A stretch of DNA of 64,000 bases. Source: Geodermatophilus sp. DSM 44513. GTDB lineage: Bacteria > Actinomycetota > Actinomycetes > Mycobacteriales > Geodermatophilaceae. The DNA lies in assembly GCF_032460525.1 (NCBI RefSeq), contig NZ_CP135963.1, positions 2,046,001 through 2,110,000 on the forward strand. Direction: 5' to 3'. Of the stretch, positions 42,317 through 51,031 are shown in pieces; the first letter of the stretch is position 1; each line of letters begins with the position of its first letter. The notes beneath the pieces were generated by a model that was not told where the DNA came from, made no database searches, and saw only the letters and a program-made list of their open reading frames with translations. Both the position numbers and the translations under genes were made by a program.

Positions 42317-42322
42317 TAGCCT
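42317..42322 (+). promoter_or_regulatory. Possible -10 box of tRNA-Pro
   Basis: TAGCCT stands 40 nt before the tRNA gene in an otherwise GC-rich gap. No good -35 is seen. Confidence 0.35.
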
Positions 42323-42362
42323 GGCGCCTGCAGCGATCGGGCGGTGCACGCCGCCCGGCGCT

Positions 42363-42436
<74 letters not shown>

Positions 42437-42453
42437 CAGCGGAAAACGCAGCT

Positions 42454-42490
42454 CAGGGGCCGTGTCCGGAGAGATCCGGACCGGCCCCTG
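42454..42490 (+). terminator. Terminator hairpin after tRNA-Pro
   Basis: A 16-bp stem with one bulged T (42454-42470 against 42475-42490) and a GAGA tetraloop begins 18 nt after the tRNA. It also sits in the path of the integrase transcript from the other side. Confidence 0.75.
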
Positions 42491-42540
42491 ACTCGTTGCT
42501 GAGGGGTTTGACCACCATTGTGACCACCGTTAGGCCACCC

Positions 42541-43719
42541 TCACTCGCCAGCGAAAGCCGCGCCGAGGACGTCCATCGCGCCGCGCGAGACGTCGGGCGC
42601 GACGTGCCCGTAGACGTCGCCGGTGATGGCGATCGACGAGTGGCCGAGGATCTCGGACACCACCTTGAGCGGGACGCCGGAGATGAGCATCACGCTGGCC
42701 GCCGAGTGCCGGAGGGTGTGCAGCCCGACGTGCGGGAGCTGGGCCTTCTCGGCGGCGACCTTGAGTGCTCGCAGGGCGTTGCGTGGGTCGCAGGGCTCGC
42801 CGGTCACAGTGGTGAACACGAACCCGGTCTGCTGCCAGACCGAGCCGGCGCGGTGCCGCTCGCTGTCCTGGGTGGCACGCACGTCGCGGAGCAGTCGCTC
42901 GGCCGGTGCGGAGAGCGGGACGGAGCGCTTGGACCTCGCCGTCTTCGGCTCGGTGACCACCAGGCGTCCCTGGACGCGCGCCAGCGTGCCGCGCACGCGT
43001 AGGAGGCCCTTCTCCAGGTCGACGTCCGCCCACCTGAGCGCCAGCGCCTCACCGCGGCGCAGGCCGGTGTGCACGAGCAACGCGAAGAGCGGCGCGTAGC
43101 GGGTGTCCTCAGCCGCACGCAGGAGGTCGGCGACCTGGGCAGTGGTCAGGTGGGCGGCCTCCCTGCTGGTCACCTTCGGCCGCCGGATGACCGCCGCCGG
43201 ATTGGACGCCAGCGCACCGTCGCGGACGGCGGTGTCCAGCACGGCGCGGAGGATCGTGTACGCCGAGCGGACGGTCGACTCGGCCAGGCCCTTGCCGCGG
43301 AGCTCCACCACCCAGCCCTCGACGTGGGACGGCCGGACCCTGTCCAGGGTCAGGCGCCCGATCGGGCTGGGGAGGATGTGCGTCCGGGCGACGCCGGCGT
43401 ACATGACCTTGGTCGTCTGCTTGCGCTCGGAGGCCTGCAGCGTGGTGTCGATCCAGTGCTGAGCAAAGGCCGCGACCGTCTGTCTGCGGTCTCGGGCGGG
43501 CTGCCCGTCCGCCACCCTCCGTCGGATCGCGGCCGCCTTGTCACGCGCCTCTTGGGGGGTGTCGCCGTAGACGGTGTGACGGGTGGCTACTCCGAGGTCG
43601 TCGGTCACCCGGAGGTTGATCTGCCAGCGCCCGTCCGGACGGCGTCGCGGCGTGGAGCCCTCCCTGTTGCCGCGACGCTTCGCCGAGGACCCGCTCCGCG
43701 GCGTCCGTGGACTCACCAC
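42541..43719 (-). CDS. Phage-type site-specific tyrosine integrase
   Basis: 392 aa. An N-terminal arm-binding region ([20 protein letters not shown]) is followed by a SAM-like core-binding domain (VAAFAQHWIDTTLQASERK) and the catalytic domain: Arg in HTGLRRGEALAL, Lys near TARSKRSVPLS, HTLRHSAASVML, GHSS and the nucleophile Tyr in GDVYGHVAP. This is the standard actinophage/AICE integrase layout. Start GTG 43719 with GAGAGGGGGCG upstream. It lies just downstream of tRNA-Pro with xis behind it, the usual int-xis arrangement of elements that insert in tRNA genes. Confidence 0.92.
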   Translation of the reverse strand: MVSPRTPRSGSSAKRRGNREGSTPRRRPDGRWQINLRVTDDLGVATRHTVYGDTPQEARDKAAAIRRRVADGQPARDRRQTVAAFAQHWIDTTLQASERKQTTKVMYAGVARTHILPSPIGRLTLDRVRPSHVEGWVVELRGKGLAESTVRSAYTILRAVLDTAVRDGALASNPAAVIRRPKVTSREAAHLTTAQVADLLRAAEDTRYAPLFALLVHTGLRRGEALALRWADVDLEKGLLRVRGTLARVQGRLVVTEPKTARSKRSVPLSAPAERLLRDVRATQDSERHRAGSVWQQTGFVFTTVTGEPCDPRNALRALKVAAEKAQLPHVGLHTLRHSAASVMLISGVPLKVVSEILGHSSIAITGDVYGHVAPDVSRGAMDVLGAAFAGE

Positions 43720-43791
43720 CGCCCCCTCTCGCCGTCACCAGGCGACGAGTGTCTGCGGTCGGGCCGACGTGGGCCGTCGCGGATCCACAGC

Positions 43792-44103
43792 TCAGGGCCG
43801 TTCCGGCCGCCGACTGTGGACAACGTCGAAGAGCCTGTCCTGATCCGGGCCCGTCCTCCTGCGTCGAGAGTGCGTCCGGGCCGGCTGAGGCGGTGGGGGA
43901 GCCTGCAGGTGCTGCACGTAGCGCTCAAGCTCGGCGCGGGGAATCCGGCAGCTGCGGCCGATGTGCACCGAGCGCAGGCCGCCTGCCTTCATGAGGGCGT
44001 AGATCGTGGTGCGGCCGACGCGGAGAACCTCGGCGGCCTCCTCGGGTGTGAGCAGCAGCGGGTCGCTGGACACCGGCTCCCGAGGTCCCTGCGCGTCGCC
44101 CAT
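43792..44103 (-). CDS. Excisionase-type helix-turn-helix protein
   Basis: 103 aa. The MerR-like winged helix of the excisionase family is plain: LLLTPEEAAEVLRVGRTTIY, ALMKAGGLRSVHIGRSCRIP and RAELERYVQHL. The C-terminal 35 residues are Pro/Arg-rich. Such proteins bend DNA at attachment sites for excision or regulate the integrase. It lies 72 bp upstream of the integrase on the same strand. Confidence 0.88.
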   Translation of the reverse strand: MGDAQGPREPVSSDPLLLTPEEAAEVLRVGRTTIYALMKAGGLRSVHIGRSCRIPRAELERYVQHLQAPPPPQPARTHSRRRRTGPDQDRLFDVVHSRRPERP

Positions 44104-44151
44104 GTGTCGCCCTCCTCGTCGGTCCGGCCTCGTGCGCCGGCGTTCGGCGCG

Positions 44152-44349
44152 TCAGCTCATCTGGAGAAGGCGCCATTTCCGGCCGATTGGTGACACTGCA
44201 CGGCGAAGTTCCTGTTCTTCTCCGGTTCTCCTGCAGTCCAGGGCCTCGATCACCGAGGGGCGGCGTCCTTCGAGTCCCTCGTCCTCCCGGCGGGCTCTGG
44301 TGTGTCTCCGGTCTTCCTCCGGTACGTCGAGGGGATCGGGCGGTGTCAT
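44152..44349 (-). CDS. Possible small ORF upstream of excisionase
   Basis: 65 codons, ATG start, rich in charged residues (VPEEDRRHTRARREDEGLEG). It is on the same strand as the excisionase, 48 bp upstream, in an otherwise empty stretch of 372 bp (44104-44475). No motif and no strong ribosome-binding site. It may be a small element gene or chance. Confidence 0.25.
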   Translation of the reverse strand: MTPPDPLDVPEEDRRHTRARREDEGLEGRRPSVIEALDCRRTGEEQELRRAVSPIGRKWRLLQMS

Positions 44350-44475
44350 GCGAGCGCAGGTGATCGGGCGGTCACCGGTCGCAGCGCAGGCATGGAGGGT
44401 CCGGCTCGACGAGGTCCGCACGGTCGAGGGTTCGGCGTGCTGGGCTGGGGTTGGCGGCCCGGGCACACCGGGCGC

Positions 44476-44712
44476 ATGAATTCCGACCGGTTGAGGTTGA
44501 TCACCACCGATCCGGCCGTGCTGAGCGGCCAGGCGGTGATCGCCGGCACCCGAGTGCCGGTCAGCGTGGTGCTCGACTGCCTCGCCGCCGGGATGGGTCC
44601 CGCACAGATCGTCGAGGAGTACCCGACCCTGACCTCCGAAGCAGTGCAGGCCGCTGCCGCGTACGGGGGGCTGCTGATCCGTGAGGAACTGGTCCCGCCG
44701 GGCCCCGAGTGA
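44476..44712 (+). CDS. DUF433 antitoxin
   Basis: 78 aa. The sequence is a complete DUF433 protein: RLRLITTDPAVLSGQAVIAG, TRVPVSVVLDCLAAGM and QIVEEYPTLTSEAVQAAAAY. DUF433 proteins carry a helix-turn-helix and form toxin-antitoxin pairs with PIN-like DUF5615 proteins. Its stop overlaps the GTG of the next gene by 4 nt, the normal arrangement. It belongs to the cargo of the integrated region. Confidence 0.88.
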   Translation: MNSDRLRLITTDPAVLSGQAVIAGTRVPVSVVLDCLAAGMGPAQIVEEYPTLTSEAVQAAAAYGGLLIREELVPPGPE

Positions 44713-45067
44713 GGGTCGAACTCGACGAAAACATCCTTCGTTCAGCCCGCCCAGTTCTCACCGCCGCCGGACACGAGGTCGACATCGTCGTCGACGACGA
44801 CCTCGCAGGTGCACTGATCCGCAGGTCGTGGCCGCTGCGGCCGCCACCGGACGACTGTTGATCACGTTGGATCGGGGACTGGGCGACATCCGCGCCTACC
44901 CGCCGGGTAGCCACGCCGGAATCCTCGTACTGCGGGCATCCGATCAGTCGCCACCGACCGTGGCCGCTGCGCCCTCGGAGGTGGTTGCCGGTCACAACCT
45001 GACCACGCTAACCGGCACGGTCACCGTCGCGCAGCCCGGCCTGCTGCGTATCCGCCATCTCCCATAG
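44709..45067 (+). pseudogene. DUF5615 PIN-like toxin, frameshifted
   Basis: From GTG 44709 the first frame reads RVELDENILRSARPVLTAAG and HEVDIVVDDDLAGA, the N-terminus of DUF5615 PIN-like toxins, then stops at 44861. The family sequence resumes in another frame as DPQVVAAAAATGRLLITLDR and GLGDIRAYPPGSHAGILVLR and ends at 45067. One base has been lost near 44810-44818; restoring it gives 119 aa, the usual length. The nuclease-type Asp residues lie on both sides of the break. With its antitoxin still intact, loss of the toxin alone is the tolerable direction. Confidence 0.82.
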
Positions 45068-45715
45068 CGGCAGACCGGGGCTCGTTCTGGGATCGGGCAG
45101 ACGGTGTCCGGCATCCACGAGCCCGTGGTGGCATCGACGGGTCGGGGATCTCGAACTCGTCCGCGTTCAGGGAGTCATGACACTCCTCGGCAAGCCGCCT
45201 CCACGGCTGCGCAATCCGAGGACCCGCCACTGGCCCTCCGCAGCGCCGCACCGTCAACCCTTGGCTGCGTACTCGATCCCCGCCTTCGGCCGCGGTTCCG
45301 CTAACCCAATCGTCCAAGATCACGAACCGACACACCTGGTGCATCCAGGACTGCGCAATCCGTTGCAACGAGTAACCGGCGACGGGGTGACACAGGTGCG
45401 GCCAGCTGCCGGACGTCATGCCGCGCGGGCATCAGCTAGGCGCGCTACCCCTCGCGCCGGATCGGGGGCGCCGGCTGGTTGGGGGGCGCTGCTCGGCCAG
45501 ACGGGCCCCGCCGTCCAGCAGGGCCGGGGAGTCACATGGCCAACGAGGGACAGTGGCGCGCCGGTCGGGGTGACGTCGGCCGCTCGGGTCGTCACCTCCC
45601 CGGTCAGCTACGTCACCCCTGTTCGTTTCCCGCCCCCCCCCCCGACAACTGTGCCGGAGCCACCGTCGACGCCAGTGCCCCACAGGAGCAATGGGGGAGC
45701 TCCGCCTCCGCGCGC
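45068..45715. other. Stretch without a recognisable gene
   Basis: About 650 bp. Reading frames here lack family motifs, and GC content and codon pattern drop in parts (45290-45380). A C-rich run lies near 45634-45644. It may hold remnants of a decayed gene, but I can support nothing. Confidence 0.6.
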
Positions 45716-46202
45716 TCAGGGGAGGTCGGGTGCGCCGCCCCAACGGGCCCGCCGCCGGTAGGACCGCAGGACCGGGTCCAGTGCCCGGGCGAGGGCGGGC
45801 AGGTCGCGGTCGTAGACGCGGCCGTCATCGAGTTGATCGGCGAGGTCACGGAGCAACCTCGGCCAATCCCGGCGGGTCGGCTCGAGGCGGACGCGGACTC
45901 GACCCGCCGCTCGACCACCTGCACTGCCGTACGGCCGGAAGTCGTTGCACGGCTCTGTTCCCAGGCTCTGTGCCGGCAGGTGGCCGAGCACCACTTGGGG
46001 ATCGGGCCCCGGCTGCGCGGCGTGATCGGTCCGCCGCACCATCCGCAGGTCGTCGCGGCGGCGCGTCGTTCCGGCCCGCCCGCCGCCAGGTCGGCCCGGT
46101 CCGGACGGGGCGTTCCACCGGGGCGTGCTGGCGTTGCTGGCGGTGTCGTTGCTCCCGCGCCCGCCGTCGGGCCCGGTACTCGGGGGTGCCGCTGGTTCCC
46201 AT
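45716..46202 (-). pseudogene. Decayed zinc-finger gene, copy 1
   Basis: On the reverse strand the start reads MGTSGTPEYRARRRAREQ, the middle in a second frame reads CGWCGGPITPRSRGPIPKWC then SATCRHRAWEQSRA (a CxxC plus CxxxC zinc finger), and the end in a third frame reads RRDWPRLLRDLADQLDD and RSYRRRARWGGAPDLP before a stop. All three pieces are in order, so this was one gene of about 160 codons with two frameshifts. It aligns along its whole length with the copy at 49537-50027. The zinc finger resembles small actinobacterial Arg-rich proteins often carried by mobile elements. Confidence 0.75.
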
Positions 46203-46306
46203 GTCCTGAGTCTGCAGGCGGTCCTCCGGTAACCCGTCACCACGCATTCGTTATCGGTGGAGGCGCATATTGGAACCGCCCCCTATTGCTCTCCGAGATC
46301 GGGGTG

Positions 46307-47755
46307 TCAGGCCCGCCGCATGGCGGCGTACTGGCTCCAGTCGCGGGCGGCGAGGGTGGCCCAGCGGGTGGCGGTGTTGGGGGAGAGACCGAGCAGCTCG
46401 GCGAGGATCGGCACCGGCATCCGGGCGGCGAGGTCGAGCATCGCCGCCTTGCGGGCGGCGGAGGGTTGGATGCCGAGCGCGACGAGTTGGGAGCGGATGT
46501 TCTCGGTGACCAGGTGCTTGCCGGGCAGGCCGCCGGGGAACAGCCAGCGGTCGGGGCGGCTGGCGTAGGAGGCCTGGCCGCGGCGGGCCAGCTGGTCGAG
46601 CACGAGCCGGTCGAGCGGGTCTGGCAGCTGGATGGGGACTTCGTCGAAGGTGACGCTCACGGCTCCGCCGGGCTCGGTGGTGATCTGTTCGGGCCGCATG
46701 CGGCAGATCCGGGAGAGCGGCTGGGCGAACAGCAGCAGGAACAGGCCGCCGATGCGCACGTAGAGGCGGATGTCGTCGTCGTGCAGCAGTCGCTCGACCT
46801 GCTGCCAGCGGTGCTGGTCGGAGAGGGTGACCTGCGGCAGCGCCCGTTCCGGCATGGGGATGGCCCGCTGGGGGCTCAGCCCGCTGCGCTGGGTCCAGTC
46901 CAGGAACGTCTTGAGGCTTTGGCCGCGGCCGGGGTGACGGACCAGGTAGTCATCGAGCTGGGCCTGGGTGGCGGTGGCGAGGGTGGTGTCGTGTTCGTCG
47001 AGCCAGTGCAGGAACCGGGTGGCGCCGAGGACGGCTTCGCGGGCGTGCTGTACTCCGCCGCGGGTGACCCGGTCGCGCTCGGCGAGTAGCCGTAGCCGGC
47101 GCAGCAGCTGCCAGCGGGCGAATCGGTCGATCAGGTCGGCGTTGGCTTTGGGCTGGTCGGCGAGGAGCTCGCGCAGCCACGGGACGATGCGTTCGACGGC
47201 GAGCTGGTAGGGCGGGATGACGCCGAGGGCGGCGAGCAGGTCGCGCACGTAGTCGACTGCGCGGCTGGAGGGCAGCGTCTCGAAGGCGGCGTGGGAGATC
47301 TCCAGCTCGCCGCGGGCCATGTCGCGCAGGATGTCCGGGCGGCTGGAGGCGCGGGTCAGCCAGTAGAGCGTGGTCTGCGGCCGTGGCGCGGCCATCAGCG
47401 CGTCGAAGACCGGTTGCAGCTGCGGGTGGATCCCTCCGCTGGGGTCGGTGAGCAGCTCGGTCAGCTGCTGGCGCAGCGTGCAGGGCCCGCAGTGCCGGCC
47501 GAACGGGCTGTCCTCGCGGCCGCAGGCCGGGCAGGCGTAGACCGGGTCGTGGCCGGTGCAGTCGGCGCAGGCCGGGCGGCGGCCGGCGTCATAGAAGGCC
47601 AACACCTTCAGCCCACCGCAGCCCGGGCAGGACGCCGGGGCGCGGCGGAAGCGCAGCACGCAGGTCTGGCAGATCCACTGCTCGAGGATCTTGCGGTGAC
47701 AGGGGCGTAGCTGGCCGCACTGCCCGCAGGTCGTCGTCGACCAGCCGCGGGTCAC
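46307..47755 (-). CDS. Zinc-ribbon protein with degenerate tyrosine-recombinase domain
   Basis: 482 aa, GTG start. The first 100 residues hold six CxxC-type pairs (TCGQCGQLRPC, ICQTC, CPGC, CADC, CPAC, CGPC), enough for three zinc ribbons. The rest is helical, and from about 250 it resembles the core of tyrosine recombinases: VLGATRFLHWLDEHDTTL, LARHPGRG-like region, QPLSRICRMRPEQITTE at the box I position and ILAELLGLSPNTATRW near the end, with a final Tyr in WSQYAAM. The HxxR pair of active recombinases is missing. It is probably an accessory recombination protein. It overlaps the HTH gene by 4 nt. Confidence 0.72.
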   Translation of the reverse strand: MTRGWSTTTCGQCGQLRPCHRKILEQWICQTCVLRFRRAPASCPGCGGLKVLAFYDAGRRPACADCTGHDPVYACPACGREDSPFGRHCGPCTLRQQLTELLTDPSGGIHPQLQPVFDALMAAPRPQTTLYWLTRASSRPDILRDMARGELEISHAAFETLPSSRAVDYVRDLLAALGVIPPYQLAVERIVPWLRELLADQPKANADLIDRFARWQLLRRLRLLAERDRVTRGGVQHAREAVLGATRFLHWLDEHDTTLATATQAQLDDYLVRHPGRGQSLKTFLDWTQRSGLSPQRAIPMPERALPQVTLSDQHRWQQVERLLHDDDIRLYVRIGGLFLLLFAQPLSRICRMRPEQITTEPGGAVSVTFDEVPIQLPDPLDRLVLDQLARRGQASYASRPDRWLFPGGLPGKHLVTENIRSQLVALGIQPSAARKAAMLDLAARMPVPILAELLGLSPNTATRWATLAARDWSQYAAMRRA

Positions 47756-48093
47756 CGGTCCTCGCGGGGACGGCGGACGGTGGCCCGGATCGGGCGCAGT
47801 TCTCCGATGCCCAGCCCCTCCTTCGCTGTGTCGGTGCCGGTCTTGGTCCGCTCGGCTTGCTTGACGACGGGCTCGAGCAGGTCGCTGGGCTGGCAGTCGA
47901 GGATGTCGCAGAGCGCGGCGAGCAGGTCGACGTTGACCCGCTGCGGCGGGGTGGTGACCAGCTTGTGCACGTACTGCCGGGTCAGGTGCACTCCGCGGTC
48001 GGCCAGCAGCGGCACCAGCTCGCTGGTCTGGAAGATGCCGCGGCCGGCCATCACCTGCCGCAGGTGCCAGCGCATTTCCACTCGGCGGGTCAT
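47752..48093 (-). CDS. XRE-type helix-turn-helix protein of the recombinase operon
   Basis: 113 aa. The Cro/CI-type fold is visible: MRWHLRQVMAGRGIFQTSEL, VPLLADRGVHLTRQYVHKLV and VDLLAALCDILDCQPSDLLE. The C-terminal 40 residues are basic. ATG 48093 overlaps the recombinase stop (ATGA), and its own stop overlaps the next gene (GTGA), so the three genes are translated as a unit. It may regulate the operon or assist recombination. Confidence 0.85.
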   Translation of the reverse strand: MTRRVEMRWHLRQVMAGRGIFQTSELVPLLADRGVHLTRQYVHKLVTTPPQRVNVDLLAALCDILDCQPSDLLEPVVKQAERTKTGTDTAKEGLGIGELRPIRATVRRPREDR

Positions 48094-49286
48094 CGGGCTG
48101 CCTCCGTCCCGGTCGTCGTCCTCATCGGCGTCGCCGTCTTCGTCGTCGTGGTCGTCTCGGTGGCCGCCGGTGGTGGCGTGTAGACCCGGGCCAGCGCCGC
48201 GCGCAGCGTCTGGTTCTTGAAGTCGTTGCTGACCGAGGTGTAGATCGCCGTGGTCGAGGCGTAGGCGTGTCCGACCTGCTCTTGGACGAACCGCTCCGGG
48301 TAGCCGAACTCGATCAGGTGCGTGACGTAGGAGTGGCGCAGGCAGTGCAGGGTCAGCTCCGCCGGCAGCCCGGCCTCGGCGCGCAGCGCCGCGAACCGCT
48401 TGTCCAGGTGCTTGGTCGAGACCCGGGTCAGCCGCTCGGTGACCCACAGCGCCGGATGATCGGCCGGCCGCAGGATCGGGCGGGCCTGCTCGGTCCACTG
48501 CCGCAGCCCGGCGATCGCCCAGTCGAACTCCGGCACCGCCAGCACGGTGCGCCGGCGCGGGACGCCGCCACGGATCGCCTTGCCGTAGCGCACATGCACC
48601 GACCCGTAGCTACCCCAGTCGGGCACGTGCGGGTTCGGCCGCAGGTCGGCCACGTCGAGGCGGCACAGCTCGTTGCGGCGCAACCCGAACGCGTAGCAAG
48701 TCTTGATCATCTGCGCGTCGCGCAGCGCGGCCAGCGCGCCCTTGCGACCGGAGCCGGCGATCGCCTCGACCCGGGAGTCGAGGTGGTCGAACAGCTGCTG
48801 CAGCTCGTCATAGGCCAGCGGGCGCCGGCCCGGCCGGCCCTCGTAGTCCGTCAGGTGCGCAACGGTGTTCCACTCGTGACACACCTGGGTGGGCACCTGA
48901 CCGAACCGGTCGCGGCACTGGCGCGGCCACTCGTAGCGGGCGTCGGTCAGGTAGTCGCAGAACATCCGCAGCGTCAGGTGGTAACCGCGGATCGTGGCCG
49001 GCGCCAGCCGCTGTTCACCGGAGGTGAGCGAGGCGGTGAAGTCCTCCACGTCCGCCGCCGTCCACGCCCACGGGTAGCCCTCGGTGAACTCGGTGAACCG
49101 GCGCAGCAGCGATAGCCGCGGCTCCACCGTCGCATCGGCCAGCATCCGTGACTTCTGCTGTCTGGCCCAGCCGGTGAGCATCGCCTCGAACACGGCGGCC
49201 GCCTCGTCCAGATGGACGACTCCGTCGACCAGCACCAGCCCGGCCGAGCCAGGGACCTTCGCCAACCCGGAGCCCCCAGCTGTCAA
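48090..49286 (-). CDS. Tyrosine recombinase of a three-gene mobile unit
   Basis: 398 aa. N-terminal core-binding domain (FEAMLTGWARQQKSRMLAD, then LLRRFTEFTEGYPWAW). Catalytic residues: Arg in FGLRRNELCRLDV, HCLRHSYVTHLIEFG, GHAYAS, and the nucleophile Tyr in TTAIYTSVS. The C-terminus is Thr-rich (TETTTTTKTATP). TTG 49286 is the longest start; a GTG further in is possible because no strong ribosome-binding site precedes the TTG. The type is unlike the phage integrase at 42541 and is the probable transposase of the unit. Confidence 0.87.
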   Translation of the reverse strand: MTAGGSGLAKVPGSAGLVLVDGVVHLDEAAAVFEAMLTGWARQQKSRMLADATVEPRLSLLRRFTEFTEGYPWAWTAADVEDFTASLTSGEQRLAPATIRGYHLTLRMFCDYLTDARYEWPRQCRDRFGQVPTQVCHEWNTVAHLTDYEGRPGRRPLAYDELQQLFDHLDSRVEAIAGSGRKGALAALRDAQMIKTCYAFGLRRNELCRLDVADLRPNPHVPDWGSYGSVHVRYGKAIRGGVPRRRTVLAVPEFDWAIAGLRQWTEQARPILRPADHPALWVTERLTRVSTKHLDKRFAALRAEAGLPAELTLHCLRHSYVTHLIEFGYPERFVQEQVGHAYASTTAIYTSVSNDFKNQTLRAALARVYTPPPAATETTTTTKTATPMRTTTGTEAAR

Positions 49287-49536
49287 CGGAAACGCGACAA
49301 TGTCGCATCAACGTAGCGGCGACCGGTCCCACCTCAGGTCAGCGACGCACCGGAGGGTGACCACCTGACGAGAAGGCGCCCAGCTGACGCCCGAAGTGTC
49401 AACTTTCCGTCGATATGCGGCCTTTGAGCCCACGGTGCATGAGGTGTGATGCCTGGTGATCTTGGAGTCTCCGGTGCTGTCTACCGTCGACGCCGGTGCC
49501 CTACTGGAGCAGAGCCGCCGGTCCGTCTCAGGGCAC

Positions 49537-50027
49537 TCAGGGCAGGTCGGGCGCGCCGCTCCAGCGGGCCCGCCGCCGGTAGGACCGCGGCACCGAGTCC
49601 GGTGCCCGGCCGAGGGCGGGACGGTCCCGGTCGTAGACGCGGCCGTCCTCCAGTTGACCGGCGAGCTCGCCGAGCAACCTTGGCCAGTCCCGACGGTTTG
49701 GCTCGAGGGGGTACACGGATCTCAACCTGCCGCTTCAGCACCGGCACTGCCGTCCGGTCGGAGGTCGCCGCGCGGCTCTGCTCCCAGGCCCGGTGCCGGC
49801 AGGTGGCCGAACACCACTTCGGGATCGGACCGCGGCTGCGCGGGGTGATCGGTCCGCTGCACCATCCGCACGTAGTCGTCGCGGGGTGCGTCGTTCGGGC
49901 CCGTCCGCCGCAGGACTGGGCTGGCCCGGACGGGGTCCTTCCTCCGGCGATCGCTGCTGGCGCTTGCGGCGTTGCTGTTCGCGCGTTCGCCGTCGGGCCC
50001 GGTACTCAGGATGCCGCTGGTTCCCAT
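49537..50027 (-). pseudogene. Decayed zinc-finger gene, copy 2
   Basis: The same gene as at 45716, in the same orientation, on the other side of the recombinase operon. In order, but in changing frames, it reads MGTSG, PEYRARRRTREQQRRKRQ, CGWCSGPITPRSRGPIPKWC, SATCRHRAWEQSRAATSDRT, and RRDWPRLLGELAGQLEDG to a stop. At least three frameshifts are needed. The first one is one base lost directly after MGTSG compared with copy 1. The copies differ by many substitutions, so the duplication is not recent. Confidence 0.75.
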
Positions 50028-50171
50028 GTCACCATTCGGCTGGCGATCCTCCTGTTAGCCGTCACCACGAGGCCGCTACGCGGCCATGTGGACAGAGCAG
50101 ACCCGACCTCGCGGCTGGCGGGTTCCGACCGCGCGCTGACGACGGGATCGCTGCTTGCGCTTCGGCTTCTC

Positions 50172-51029
50172 TCAGGTCCGGTCCATCGTCGGGACGGCAT
50201 TCAGCGGCGGATCAGACACAGGCTGCGTCGACGGTCCGGTGTCGTGGTGTGGACCATCGGCCCCGGCCCCGGCCCCGGGCACGACGACGGGGCGGCCGTC
50301 GACCATGCCCAGCACGGCGTCGCAGGCATAGAGCTGCTGCACCCGGCGCGCGTCGATGACGTCCCCCACCAGTCCGCTGTCGAGCATGCGGCCGTCCCGG
50401 CCGAGTGCGGCCGCATCGTCGGCGAACCACAGGGCGTGGTTCGGGTCGTGGGTGCAGACCAGGGCTCCGCAGCCCTCGTCGACCAGGCGCCGAATGGTGG
50501 ACCACACCAGCAACTGGTTGCCAAAGTCCAGGCTGGCGGTGGGCTCGTCCAGCAGGAGGAAGCGAGCACCCTGAGCCAGTGCCCGGGCGATGAGCACCAG
50601 CTGTCGCTGCCCGCCGCTGAGAGTGAGGTAGGAGCGGGCGGCCAGGTGGGTGAGGCCGAGCCGGTCGAGTGCGTCGAGGGAGGCTGCGACGTCCGCCGGG
50701 GTCGGGCCGAACACGCCGCCGCGCTGCGGGTTGCGACCCATGAGCACGACGTCCCGGACGAGGAAGGAGAAGGACGGTGCGTGCTCTTGGGGGACGTAGG
50801 CGATGGTCCGGGCGAGCCGCCGGGCGTCCCACCGGGCCAGTGACTCCCCGTCCACGGTGACCAGGCCGCGGTGTCGCTGGACCCCGACGATGCAGCGAAA
50901 CAGTGTCGACTTGCCTGCACCGTTGGGGCCGAACAGAACGGCGAGGCGGCCCTGGGCCACCTCGAGGCTGACGCCGTCGAGGACGGTGACGCCGCCGAGT
51001 CGGGTGGACAGGTCCTTGATCTCGAGCAC
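50172..51029 (-). CDS. ABC transporter ATPase, metal-chelate/cobalamin type
   Basis: 285 aa. Walker A GPNGAGKST at residues 34-42, Q-loop VPQEHAPSF near 79, signature TLSGGQRQL near 142, Walker B FLLLDEPTASLD near 162 and switch His in CTHDPNHALW. It is of the FecE/BtuD/FepC group that powers uptake of siderophores, cobalamin or zinc chelates. GTG 51029 follows the permease stop by 2 nt. The last 35 residues are a Gly/Pro/Thr-rich tail. It forms one operon with the permease and binding protein. Confidence 0.93.
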   Translation of the reverse strand: MLEIKDLSTRLGGVTVLDGVSLEVAQGRLAVLFGPNGAGKSTLFRCIVGVQRHRGLVTVDGESLARWDARRLARTIAYVPQEHAPSFSFLVRDVVLMGRNPQRGGVFGPTPADVAASLDALDRLGLTHLAARSYLTLSGGQRQLVLIARALAQGARFLLLDEPTASLDFGNQLLVWSTIRRLVDEGCGALVCTHDPNHALWFADDAAALGRDGRMLDSGLVGDVIDARRVQQLYACDAVLGMVDGRPVVVPGAGAGADGPHHDTGPSTQPVSDPPLNAVPTMDRT

Positions 51030-51031
51030 GA

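Noticed and set aside
45021..45419. Reverse-strand frame of 132 codons
   Set aside because: No motif, overlaps the broken toxin gene, and composition does not resemble neighbouring genes; possibly debris.
50071..50085. Hairpin GGCCGC-TAC-GCGGCC as terminator of the importer operon
   Set aside because: Only 6 bp and located about 90 nt past the stop; too weak to call.
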